Assembly: GCA_017524595.1 (NCBI GenBank)
Contig: JAFXVI010000062.1
Coordinates: forward strand, 1-41,111
Reading direction: 5' to 3'
Length of the DNA stretch: 41,111 nt
Origin: Lachnospiraceae bacterium
Lineage (GTDB): Bacteria; Bacillota; Clostridia; Lachnospirales; Lachnospiraceae
This document shows, in pieces, positions 33,904 through 41,111 of this stretch (its first letter is position 1; each line of letters starts with the position of its first letter). The position numbers and the translations under genes are program-made. A model generated the notes under the pieces. The model saw nothing but the letters and a program-made list of their open reading frames with translations, searched no databases and had not been told where the DNA came from.

Positions 33904-34488
33904 TTATCTGAGTCTCATGCTCTCATATTTAGCACGCAATTTGAGGCAATTGAGTATCTCCTTGTATTTCTCCTCCAGTGTTTTGCCATTCAGTTCCATA
34001 TCCAGAACAACGGCAATATTATCTATATTTTCCTCTGTTATGGTCTTCCACCTTCCCGTGAGTATATCAAGCTTCTCTTCTGATGATTTTGCGTCAAGAA
34101 ATTCATCAAGCAAAGTATCTTCGACGGTTTTATCCATATCTTTTACGTTCTCCGTATCCTTATCATCTTCCGGAGCGATCTTCTCTTCTGTTTCACCCTG
34201 TTTTTCATTCTCAGACGCACTTCCGTCACCCTTTTCAGTATGTGCATTCCTGCTATGACCGGTAACCAATGCAAAACGGTATTTCTGCTTCACCTTTGGA
34301 TACTTATCATGATCCACATAGCTTAAAAACATCTCAAGAGGACGGGCACACACATGATCGTCGTCAAACAAGGGTCTGTATATAACAAGCTTCTCTCCCG
34401 TTTCCGAATGATTGGCAACCGTGATTATCTGATAATAATCTCCCTTAAAATGTTTATATACCTGTAACGGCTTCGGTTCTTCTCTCAT
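33904..34488 (-). CDS. DUF1653 protein with acidic linker and helical tail
   Basis: Residues about 5-72 are a DUF1653 domain (VYKHFKGDYYQIITVANHSETGEKLVIYRPLF, VCARPLEMFLS), a small fold of unknown function common in Firmicutes. A highly charged linker (about 82-118) leads to a helical C-terminal module (EFLDAKSSEEKLDILTGRWKTITEENIDNIAVVLD) of unknown role. It starts 30 nt after holA with AAAGGAGATG. No signal peptide. Confidence 0.85.
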   Translation of the reverse strand: MREEPKPLQVYKHFKGDYYQIITVANHSETGEKLVIYRPLFDDDHVCARPLEMFLSYVDHDKYPKVKQKYRFALVTGHSRNAHTEKGDGSASENEKQGETEEKIAPEDDKDTENVKDMDKTVEDTLLDEFLDAKSSEEKLDILTGRWKTITEENIDNIAVVLDMELNGKTLEEKYKEILNCLKLRAKYESMRLR

Positions 34489-34518
34489 ACGATCATCTCC
34501 TTTAAGTCTCTTCTGACA

Positions 34519-35538
34519 TCAGACAGTATACTTGACTATCAGCATCTCAACGCCAACAACATCCGGCAATCTCCCCTGTTTTATAAGGTTTTCCGTTTCC
34601 ACACAATCAGTTACCGCTTTTCTTAGGTATTCACCGGTAAATCTGCCTGATACCGCAATATACCTGCTGACATAATATTTATTAATGCCTGTAAGCTTGA
34701 CCATTTCTTCCTGACTCGTCCTGTCGTCCTTTAATGCCTTTATACGCATAAGAAGATTAAACTCCCTTTCTATCAGCGACAGGATATTCATAGGACGTAC
34801 TGCAAGTTCTACAAGTGCATAATAAAGCTTTAGCGCCTTACCTTTATTCTTTGAAGCTATGGCACTTACCATCTCGAAAGCATCATTTTCGATGTTTTTG
34901 GAACAGATTGCCTTAACATCATCCACACCTACGGAACTATGCCCCATACGATAACAGATAAGCTTCTCCGCTTCATTGCTGAGTCTGGTCATATCATTGC
35001 CTGCATAATCCAGAAGACAGTCCATTGCATTTCTTGTCACATTAAGCCCGGAATCTGTAAATTTTTTAAGCAGCCATTTCGAGATCGTATCTTCATCAAG
35101 ACGTTTGAACTCAATGATCCTGCCCGATTCCTGTACTGTCTTGTATAACTTATATCTCTTATCTACAAGTGATTTCTCATACTTCTTCTCATCCCTCCTG
35201 TCACCAGCGTAGCATTCGGTAAAGATCAGATATGTGGTTTCAGGCATATTCTTAATATACAATGCCAGTCTGTCATCAGAACTTTTGAAAACACCGGTAT
35301 CTTTAAGCACGATTACACGTCTGTTAGAAAAAAAAGGCACTGTATCAGCATATTCTATCAATTCGTTCATATCGGGGATGGCACCGGAATACCGTCTTAA
35401 ATTAAGTCCGTCATCACCACCCGAAAGCGCATTGACGAGCCTGGCGCTGTACTGATCGATCAGATATGGTTCGACACCGATAAGAAAGTATATGTTCTTG
35501 AAATTACCGCTCTTGATATCCGCATCAATACTTTTCAT
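34519..35538 (-). CDS. holA: DNA polymerase III delta subunit
   Basis: A clamp-loader subunit that opens the beta sliding clamp. The protein has the degenerate AAA+ fold: YFLIGVEPYLIDQY at the N-terminus, FFSNRRVIVLKD, the central helical KFTDSGLNVTRNAMDCLLDYAGNDMTRLSNEAEKLICY, and the C-terminal collar domain (LIEREFNLLMRIK). The length is standard. I chose ATG 35538 over the in-frame TTG 35556; neither has a clear ribosome site, so translation may depend on comEC, whose stop lies 27 nt upstream. comEC-holA is a conserved pair in Firmicutes. Confidence 0.95.
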   Translation of the reverse strand: MKSIDADIKSGNFKNIYFLIGVEPYLIDQYSARLVNALSGGDDGLNLRRYSGAIPDMNELIEYADTVPFFSNRRVIVLKDTGVFKSSDDRLALYIKNMPETTYLIFTECYAGDRRDEKKYEKSLVDKRYKLYKTVQESGRIIEFKRLDEDTISKWLLKKFTDSGLNVTRNAMDCLLDYAGNDMTRLSNEAEKLICYRMGHSSVGVDDVKAICSKNIENDAFEMVSAIASKNKGKALKLYYALVELAVRPMNILSLIEREFNLLMRIKALKDDRTSQEEMVKLTGINKYYVSRYIAVSGRFTGEYLRKAVTDCVETENLIKQGRLPDVVGVEMLIVKYTV

Positions 35539-35565
35539 GATGACATTATAACACAACCGGATTTA

Positions 35566-37881
35566 TTATTTAAACAAAAAGATACTGAGCTTACCATCCT
35601 TAATATCGCAATCCGTCTCACCGTCACGGCAGGTTATGCAGGTGTGAGTACACGGGAACTTTTCAAGCAGTCGTAAAGTTTCTTCATGTGGATGACCGTA
35701 TTTATTATTCTCTCCCGCCGATATAACTGCAACCGATGGCGTGATCTGTTCCATAAAGGCAGCACTGGCAGAAAAACGGGAACCATGATGTGCCACCTGA
35801 AGATAATCATAATGTGCATTTACGGATCGCGAAGCCAACAGAGCTTCCTCTGCTGCAGAACTTATATCACCGGTGAACAGGGCACGGAATCTTCTGTCAT
35901 CTCCGTTATCATATTCGACAGACAACACAAGAGAACTTTCATTTAAGTCAGTATCCATTTTCATCCCCGCTTCATCAGGCCACAGGCATGTCACATATAA
36001 ATGGTCCCACTTCACATTATCGCCAGCCAACATCGAATAAACAGGTATGCTTCTCTCTGCTGCAGCCTCCCTGAGCAATGGATAATTATCGCTCTCTTTC
36101 TGTGCCTTCGTCCCGGATATCACTATCCTCTTCACACGAATACCGCTTCTGTTCTCCTTAAGCAGTTCAATTACACCGTTTACATGATCCGAATCGAGAT
36201 GTGATACGAATATCGTATCAACAGTGTCTATCCCATTGAACTTAAGGAATGACAACAATCTGTATTTACCTACCTCTTTCTCATCCGTGCTCCCACAATC
36301 ATAAATTACCGTGGGCACCTTCTGCCCATGTATGACAAAACACTGCCCCTGTCCCACACTTAACGCCGAGACCTCGCATTCCGGCCTGATCCTTATAAAC
36401 AGTATAACCGTTCCGGCAAAACACAGCAATAAAGAATATACTGCCCTACGTCTTGATATACTCCTGTTCTCTTTGCTTCTAACAACCAAAAGGCAGCCCC
36501 CGATCACCGCAGATATCAAAAACAGATAATATATTACTATCTGCCATACCTTAGGTCTTCCGGTTATCCATATACTTCCCGGCACTTTTTCGACAATACA
36601 TGTAACCATATCATACAGACGCAGTATTCCTCTGGTTATATATACTGCAGACATTGCCACGTAACCCGAGATGATCCGACAGTGTGTGCAAAAAACAGCC
36701 GCACATCCAAAGATTCCCGTTGCTATGCATGCAAACAGCAGTACTCCCGCAAGCGGTACCGCTATCAGATTAACGAATATCCCATAAGCTGGCAGCTGAT
36801 AGAAAAACCACATGGTAAACGGCATGAGAGCAAGTTGCAAAGATGCCGAAAAAAGCAGTGTTCTTAACAATGCCATCGCAACACGTATATACCATCTTTC
36901 GGAGCGATGCAGTTCCTTTACCTTTACCTTTTCGAAAATGTTCATTACCGCTTCACGTATACCGGGATAGACAAACCCTATACCCAATATTGATGAAAAA
37001 GACAGCAGGAATCCGGAATCATACACATGGTCAGGATTTATCATGAGCATTATCACAGCTGCCATGGCAGACGACGTTCTAAGATCATAAGTACGTCCTG
37101 AAAGCAAAGCAGCAACAGATATCATAAACATTATGAGTGCCCTAAGCGCCGACACCGGCATCCCTGTCATCAGGCAGTATAACAACATAACGGTAATCGT
37201 TAAAACTGCTGAAAGCACAAGCGGAATCCTTATGCGTCTTAACAGAGCAAGCAGCATAAATCCAAGTGTCACTATATGAAGCCCCGATAATGCGAGAATA
37301 TGTGATATACCGGCATTTTGATACTGTTCCTTTATGTCCCGGTCAAGCTTGCTCTTATCCGCAAAGACAAGGGCTTCTATAACACCGTATTCATCATGGT
37401 CAAAATAATGCTCATATACACAGGTTGCATCCTTCTTAACAAGCCTTAAGCGCTCCCTGATCTTGTCGTACGAAGACGAAACCGACAGTATCCTTCCACC
37501 ATATACTACGTGGGTATATCCCTTTAACGCATAATATTTTCCAAGGTCAAACTGTCCCTTATTTGATGCTTCGTCAACTGTTTGAAACCGGCCTTCACAT
37601 CTTACTCTCGATCCAATATGCAATTTATTTTCTGTTTCAGGATATTTTTCAGGATAAAACAATATGCCCGAATCTGATACTGATATGTCTTTGATCTGTA
37701 ATACTGATCTGTTATTCTTCTCTTCTATTCCTTCTATGGTGCCTTCAAATGTGAGAGATTTGCCATCCAAAGCATCTCCCCCTTCCACAAGCCGCCCCTC
37801 TTCACCCGTCGCAAACAAGATTGCCAGCAATACGGCCGTAAAGAACAGGCTGAAGACACAAAGCGGTCTTCTTATATGCAA
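35566..37881 (-). CDS. comEC: Competence channel protein ComEC/Rec2
   Basis: A 771-residue polytopic protein for inner-membrane transport of single-stranded DNA during natural transformation. It has an N-terminal DUF4131/OB region, a Competence TM core (SHILALSGLHIVTLGFMLLAL, MTGMPVSALRALIMF) and a C-terminal metallo-beta-lactamase domain with SHLDSDHVNG, FTGDIS and VAHHGSRFS. The start is TTG at 37881, chosen because AGGAGG lies 5 nt upstream. The rest of the competence machinery is not in the window. Confidence 0.95.
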   Translation of the reverse strand: MHIRRPLCVFSLFFTAVLLAILFATGEEGRLVEGGDALDGKSLTFEGTIEGIEEKNNRSVLQIKDISVSDSGILFYPEKYPETENKLHIGSRVRCEGRFQTVDEASNKGQFDLGKYYALKGYTHVVYGGRILSVSSSYDKIRERLRLVKKDATCVYEHYFDHDEYGVIEALVFADKSKLDRDIKEQYQNAGISHILALSGLHIVTLGFMLLALLRRIRIPLVLSAVLTITVMLLYCLMTGMPVSALRALIMFMISVAALLSGRTYDLRTSSAMAAVIMLMINPDHVYDSGFLLSFSSILGIGFVYPGIREAVMNIFEKVKVKELHRSERWYIRVAMALLRTLLFSASLQLALMPFTMWFFYQLPAYGIFVNLIAVPLAGVLLFACIATGIFGCAAVFCTHCRIISGYVAMSAVYITRGILRLYDMVTCIVEKVPGSIWITGRPKVWQIVIYYLFLISAVIGGCLLVVRSKENRSISRRRAVYSLLLCFAGTVILFIRIRPECEVSALSVGQGQCFVIHGQKVPTVIYDCGSTDEKEVGKYRLLSFLKFNGIDTVDTIFVSHLDSDHVNGVIELLKENRSGIRVKRIVISGTKAQKESDNYPLLREAAAERSIPVYSMLAGDNVKWDHLYVTCLWPDEAGMKMDTDLNESSLVLSVEYDNGDDRRFRALFTGDISSAAEEALLASRSVNAHYDYLQVAHHGSRFSASAAFMEQITPSVAVISAGENNKYGHPHEETLRLLEKFPCTHTCITCRDGETDCDIKDGKLSIFLFK

Positions 37882-37907
37882 TCTTTCCTCCTGTTATTGA
37901 TATGATC

Positions 37908-38858
37908 CTAGAACTGTCCGTTGTCAACAAGCTCCAGATTCCTTTCAAACGGTGCATTCAGATAACTGTGCTCGCCAAATGATATTTCTGTCTCCGAATC
38001 TATCATAAACTGCACTTTATTTATGTTGGGAAGTTCTGTAAGCGAATTGACAAACGAATAAAGAACGACCTCATCCGTGAGTTTGCCCTTTTTGGTAAGA
38101 AATTCCTTGCTCAAGTTAACATAACATACCCCATCCCTTGTAGTTACCGACATGATCCTGACTTCAGGATCGGTTACAGGATATACATTATCTGATAAAG
38201 GACCGGATACTATATGCTCACATACCAGCTTCTCCATCGAAATATTGGAGTTATATGCAACCGCCTCTGTAGTCTCCCTAAGCCCGGTACCCTCTTTATC
38301 TGCGAAATACAGCTTAAGCCTGGTCCTTTCGTATGAATTGATCTCATCTCCCGCGTTATCTATGAACATGTCCGATGTCATAATACCTACAGGTACACCC
38401 TTGGAATCATTGATAGGAGAACCATCTACAGTAAAGGAGATCTCCTCAACTCCTTCTATCTGGTCAAGCGTTCTTACAATAGCCGCACGCCTCAGTATCT
38501 CGTTGCGCCCGGTCAACTTATAGTATTCGCTTCCGAAATCTATAAGCAGCAATCCGTCATTAAGACTGGCAGAAACTACGCTTACTTCCTCCGGTATTGT
38601 AGGTCTCAAGTCATAATCTGACGGCTGCAGCTTTAATTCATCAAGTGCCGCTTTTACAAGTTCAAGCGCATCATTACCGGCAGGATCCATGCTCACCGGT
38701 GCTATCCTTACTTCATCCTTGCTCGGATAATATATCCTGAATGAGCCCTCGCCGGAGTTGGTATTATTGCTGCATCCTGCTGCCAGTACCGAGATCATTG
38801 AAATAATAAGCAGAATTCTATTTTTTATTCTTATCATCTGTCTTGCCATCATTGTCAT
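37908..38858 (-). CDS. GerMN-domain lipoprotein
   Basis: A 316-residue lipoprotein with lipobox LAAGC (Cys29). Two GerMN domains follow, at about 60-165 (LELVKAALDELKLQP.., LLLIDFGSEYY) and about 200-300 (MEKLVCEHIVSGPLSDNVYPV, VCYVNLSKEF, INKVQFMIDS). GerMN proteins occur in spore germination (GerM) and in the actinobacterial MtrAB partner LpqB. The gene overlaps the end of the histidine kinase gene by about 40 bp, so it is translationally coupled and probably modulates the kinase or acts with it at the envelope. The start at 38858 has GGAAG 6 nt upstream. Confidence 0.88.
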   Translation of the reverse strand: MTMMARQMIRIKNRILLIISMISVLAAGCSNNTNSGEGSFRIYYPSKDEVRIAPVSMDPAGNDALELVKAALDELKLQPSDYDLRPTIPEEVSVVSASLNDGLLLIDFGSEYYKLTGRNEILRRAAIVRTLDQIEGVEEISFTVDGSPINDSKGVPVGIMTSDMFIDNAGDEINSYERTRLKLYFADKEGTGLRETTEAVAYNSNISMEKLVCEHIVSGPLSDNVYPVTDPEVRIMSVTTRDGVCYVNLSKEFLTKKGKLTDEVVLYSFVNSLTELPNINKVQFMIDSETEISFGEHSYLNAPFERNLELVDNGQF

Positions 38859-40389
38859 TCTTATCTTCCGCTGATACCCTTATCTTTGCAGGTGTACTGA
38901 GAAACCTCCACTTAAACTTAGCCTTTACAGGCTGTTCCGTATTTTGTTTCGCGCTTACCTTATGCGTCTTAGGAACCTTGATAGTAAAGCTGGTTCCAAC
39001 ACCTTCGGTACTCTCGACCTTTATGGCTCCGTCATGCATAAGAATCGCATTCCTCGTTATTGCCAGCCCAAGGCCGGTTCCACCTATCTCCCTTGAATGA
39101 GATTTGTCAACCCTGTAGAAGCGTTCATATATATGCGCTAGTGCATCTTCGGGTATTCCCATTCCATTGTCTGACACAACCACTGTAAAGAACTGATGAT
39201 CCGAGTCCACGGTCACCTTGACCCAACCATTCTCTTTATTGTACTTTATCGCATTCTCGATAACATTCATTATAGCTAATGACAGCTTTATCTCGTCTAT
39301 CTCAGCACTCACGGGCCTGATACTCTCAAGGATAAGATCCACCTTGGTCTTGTCAGCTATCGGACGGACACGCTTGAGTATATCCTCAAGCATTTTATTA
39401 ATATCAACAATACTTATATCCATACGATCAACTGTTGTCCGGTCAAGCTTTACCAAAGACAGCAGATTATTGATTATCTTATCTTCACGGTCTATCTCAC
39501 TGGAAATATCCTTCATAAATTCACGGTAGATCTCAACAGGAACATCCTCCTGTGAAATAAGAGAGTCTGCAAGCACCTTCATTGAAGTAATCGGGGTCTT
39601 CAGCTCATGGGATACATTTGCAACAAATTCCTGCCTTGAAGCTTCAAGTGTATTCATCTTGTCCATCAGCCGGTTGAATGAGTCGGAGATCGCCCGTGTT
39701 TCATTATATACAGGAACCGATATCTTCTCCTCCGTGAAACCCTCTTCAACCTGTATTATCGCAGTATTAACAGCCCTAAACGGCTTTATCAGAAATATTG
39801 TCACGAATATGGAGAAACACACTGTAACCACACCGACTATTATCTCAAACAGATATGCGCGCCGGCCCATTATCTTGATCGTCTCCGCTATATTGTCAGT
39901 AGAAACGCTCGTTAAGATAACACCGATCACATCACCGCTCTGACTGTCTGTTATCGGTGTTGTAAACTCGAGATAATGATTATTCTTGTCATGTTTGGAA
40001 ATAGATGCCTTGTCAAAGCATTTGAGTATCTCCTCAGAGATCATTATCTTGCCCTGACTTATTGAATATGTATCCTTAATTATCTTGAGATCGCCGTCGA
40101 TTATCATTATACGTCCATCGTACAGCGATGAGAATTGTTCAAGTTCGGCATTAACTACCTCTGACGTCTGATCTACAAGGTAGCCGTATGTAACAAGGTG
40201 GTTGGCCAGTATCGTACACTGATTCTGTATCTCGGATACCTTAACCGAAATTGCCCGTGTTTCATAACTGTTCAGAAGGATATTCCTTAAAATGACTCCC
40301 GGGATTATGCCCACTGCACATATGATCACAAAGATACGCAGCCCCAGGCTCTTAAACAGCCTGATATTTCTGATTCGATCCTTAACCAT
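38818..40389 (-). CDS. Membrane sensor histidine kinase, WalK/ResE-like
   Basis: A classic class-I kinase: TM (about 19-37), extracytoplasmic sensor (about 38-177), TM (about 179-201), HAMP, HisKA with FVANVSHELKTPITSMK (catalytic His261) and HATPase_c with VIENAIKYN, DNGMGIPE and GGTGLGLAI. A C-terminal Lys/Asp-rich tail follows. I start it at 40389, where the ATG overlaps the regulator's stop; the in-frame GTG at 40437 would put it far inside that gene. The signal is unknown. The neighbour order regulator, kinase, GerMN lipoprotein is shared with MtrAB-LpqB in Actinobacteria. Confidence 0.93.
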   Translation of the reverse strand: MVKDRIRNIRLFKSLGLRIFVIICAVGIIPGVILRNILLNSYETRAISVKVSEIQNQCTILANHLVTYGYLVDQTSEVVNAELEQFSSLYDGRIMIIDGDLKIIKDTYSISQGKIMISEEILKCFDKASISKHDKNNHYLEFTTPITDSQSGDVIGVILTSVSTDNIAETIKIMGRRAYLFEIIVGVVTVCFSIFVTIFLIKPFRAVNTAIIQVEEGFTEEKISVPVYNETRAISDSFNRLMDKMNTLEASRQEFVANVSHELKTPITSMKVLADSLISQEDVPVEIYREFMKDISSEIDREDKIINNLLSLVKLDRTTVDRMDISIVDINKMLEDILKRVRPIADKTKVDLILESIRPVSAEIDEIKLSLAIMNVIENAIKYNKENGWVKVTVDSDHQFFTVVVSDNGMGIPEDALAHIYERFYRVDKSHSREIGGTGLGLAITRNAILMHDGAIKVESTEGVGTSFTIKVPKTHKVSAKQNTEQPVKAKFKWRFLSTPAKIRVSAEDKNDNDGKTDDKNKK

Positions 40390-41071
40390 GGAAATAATAT
40401 CCCACTCCCCATTTCGTCTGAACATATCTGGGTTCACTTGGCTGCTCCTCTATCTTTTCACGCAGCCGTCTGACATGCACATCCACTGTCCTCGATCCTC
40501 CCGGGTAATCAAGCCCCCATATGAGCTCCAAAAGCTTATCACGGCTGTATACCTTACCCGGATTACTGGCCAGAAGATCAAGCACCTCAAATTCCTTAAC
40601 AGTGATATTATATTCCTTCCCTCCAATGAACAGGCGCTTGTTGGTTCGTTCCAACCTCATGTCACTGATATTAAGTATGGTTTCATCAGATACCGGCTCA
40701 GATTCTTTCCCTGATGATGTTCTTCTTAAAACAGCCTCCATCCTGGCTTTTATCTCCATTATATTGAAGGGCTTCGTAACATAATCATCCGCTCCGTTTG
40801 TGAGTCCAGCGATTTTATCCATATCATCATTCTTGGCAGTCAGCACGATTATCGGGATCTTCGAAAATTCCCTTACCCGCCTGCATACCTCAAAACCATC
40901 CATCTTGGGAAGCATGACATCAAGCAGGATGATATCATAATCTCCGTTCCGTATCATTTCAAGTGCTTCCTCACCATCATAAGCACAATCCACCTCATTA
41001 CCATCATTCTGAATACTGAAAGCAATACCCTTAACTATAGCCTTCTCATCATCTACAACAAGAACCTTCAT
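40382..41071 (-). CDS. OmpR/PhoB-family response regulator
   Basis: A 229-residue regulator: receiver domain with acidic pocket (DDE at 7-9), phospho-accepting Asp51 (ILLDVMLPKMDG), switch Thr and Lys (LTAKND, KPF), then a winged-helix DNA-binding domain (KEFEVLDLLASNPGKVYSRDKLLELIWG, RTVDVHVRRLREKIE). AGAAGGG precedes the ATG at 41071. It lies first of the cassette with the kinase and GerMN lipoprotein; the promoter is beyond the right edge (the last 40 bases show none complete). Confidence 0.96.
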   Translation of the reverse strand: MKVLVVDDEKAIVKGIAFSIQNDGNEVDCAYDGEEALEMIRNGDYDIILLDVMLPKMDGFEVCRRVREFSKIPIIVLTAKNDDMDKIAGLTNGADDYVTKPFNIMEIKARMEAVLRRTSSGKESEPVSDETILNISDMRLERTNKRLFIGGKEYNITVKEFEVLDLLASNPGKVYSRDKLLELIWGLDYPGGSRTVDVHVRRLREKIEEQPSEPRYVQTKWGVGYYFHG

Positions 41072-41111
41072 TTCATTTCCCTTCTGTCAAATACATATTT
41101 TATCTCTTATC

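Noticed and set aside
1..41111. CRISPR arrays, insertion sequences, phage genes, tRNA/rRNA genes
   Set aside because: No direct-repeat spacer array, transposase or integrase motif, or tRNA-like cloverleaf was seen; the tandem repeats at 2213-2944 are coding.

Overview
The window reads as chromosomal backbone of a low-to-mid GC Clostridia, most likely a member of the Lachnospiraceae. The reasons are the AT-rich sigma-A promoters and strong AGGAGG-type ribosome sites, an indolepyruvate:ferredoxin oxidoreductase pair, proteins that look like the DUF5716/DUF5717/DUF4358 families, a VanZ-type protein, a GerMN lipoprotein, a secreted Sec-dependent repeat protein, and dense cyclic-di-GMP signalling genes. 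Almost everything is on the minus strand; only three genes (pilZ, a PLP aminotransferase-family gene and a diguanylate cyclase) are on the plus strand. No tRNA, rRNA, insertion sequence, phage gene or CRISPR array was seen.

Layout, left to right. 1-3.2 kb: a truncated PAS-GGDEF protein with a degenerate active site but an intact I-site; hemW; and a secreted protein made of 27-29-residue helical repeats with its own promoter and operator-like palindrome. 3.4-9.7 kb: a run purB-purA-vanZ-lepA-cNMP-binding protein, all minus. 9.8-10.2 kb: a plus-strand PilZ gene. 10.3-17.3 kb: a tight four-gene minus operon (DUF5717-like giant helical-repeat protein, DUF5716-like actin/Hsp70-fold protein, TPR protein, two-TM coiled-coil protein) that is the best candidate for an undescribed protein system. 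17.3-18.5 kb: a CobD/HisC-like PLP enzyme, plus strand. 18.5-22 kb: ilvE-iorA-iorB, a small 2-oxo-acid catabolic operon. 22.1-23.2 kb: a membrane diguanylate cyclase, plus strand. 23.3-27.7 kb: amidase, beta-CASP nuclease, thyA, a 23-codon small ORF and dfrA in one operon. 27.8-28.15 kb: a roughly 350-nt non-coding transcript with a perfect consensus promoter and a strong terminator, sitting as a leader in front of the amidase operon. 28.3-33.9 kb: glyA followed by MBOAT, DHHW, SGNH and DUF4358 genes (surface O-acylation cassette). 33.9-41.1 kb: response regulator, histidine kinase, GerMN lipoprotein, comEC, holA and a DUF1653 protein.

How they fit together: nucleotide and one-carbon metabolism (purA, purB, thyA, dfrA, glyA) is interleaved with envelope work (amidase, O-acetylation cassette, VanZ, two-component system with lipoprotein) and cyclic-di-GMP signalling (one likely active cyclase, one degenerate likely sensor, one PilZ receptor). 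The two most rewarding targets are the unassigned leader/ncRNA at 27783-28133 and the DUF5717-DUF5716-TPR-coiled-coil operon. All assignments are by eye from translated sequence; no database search was run.
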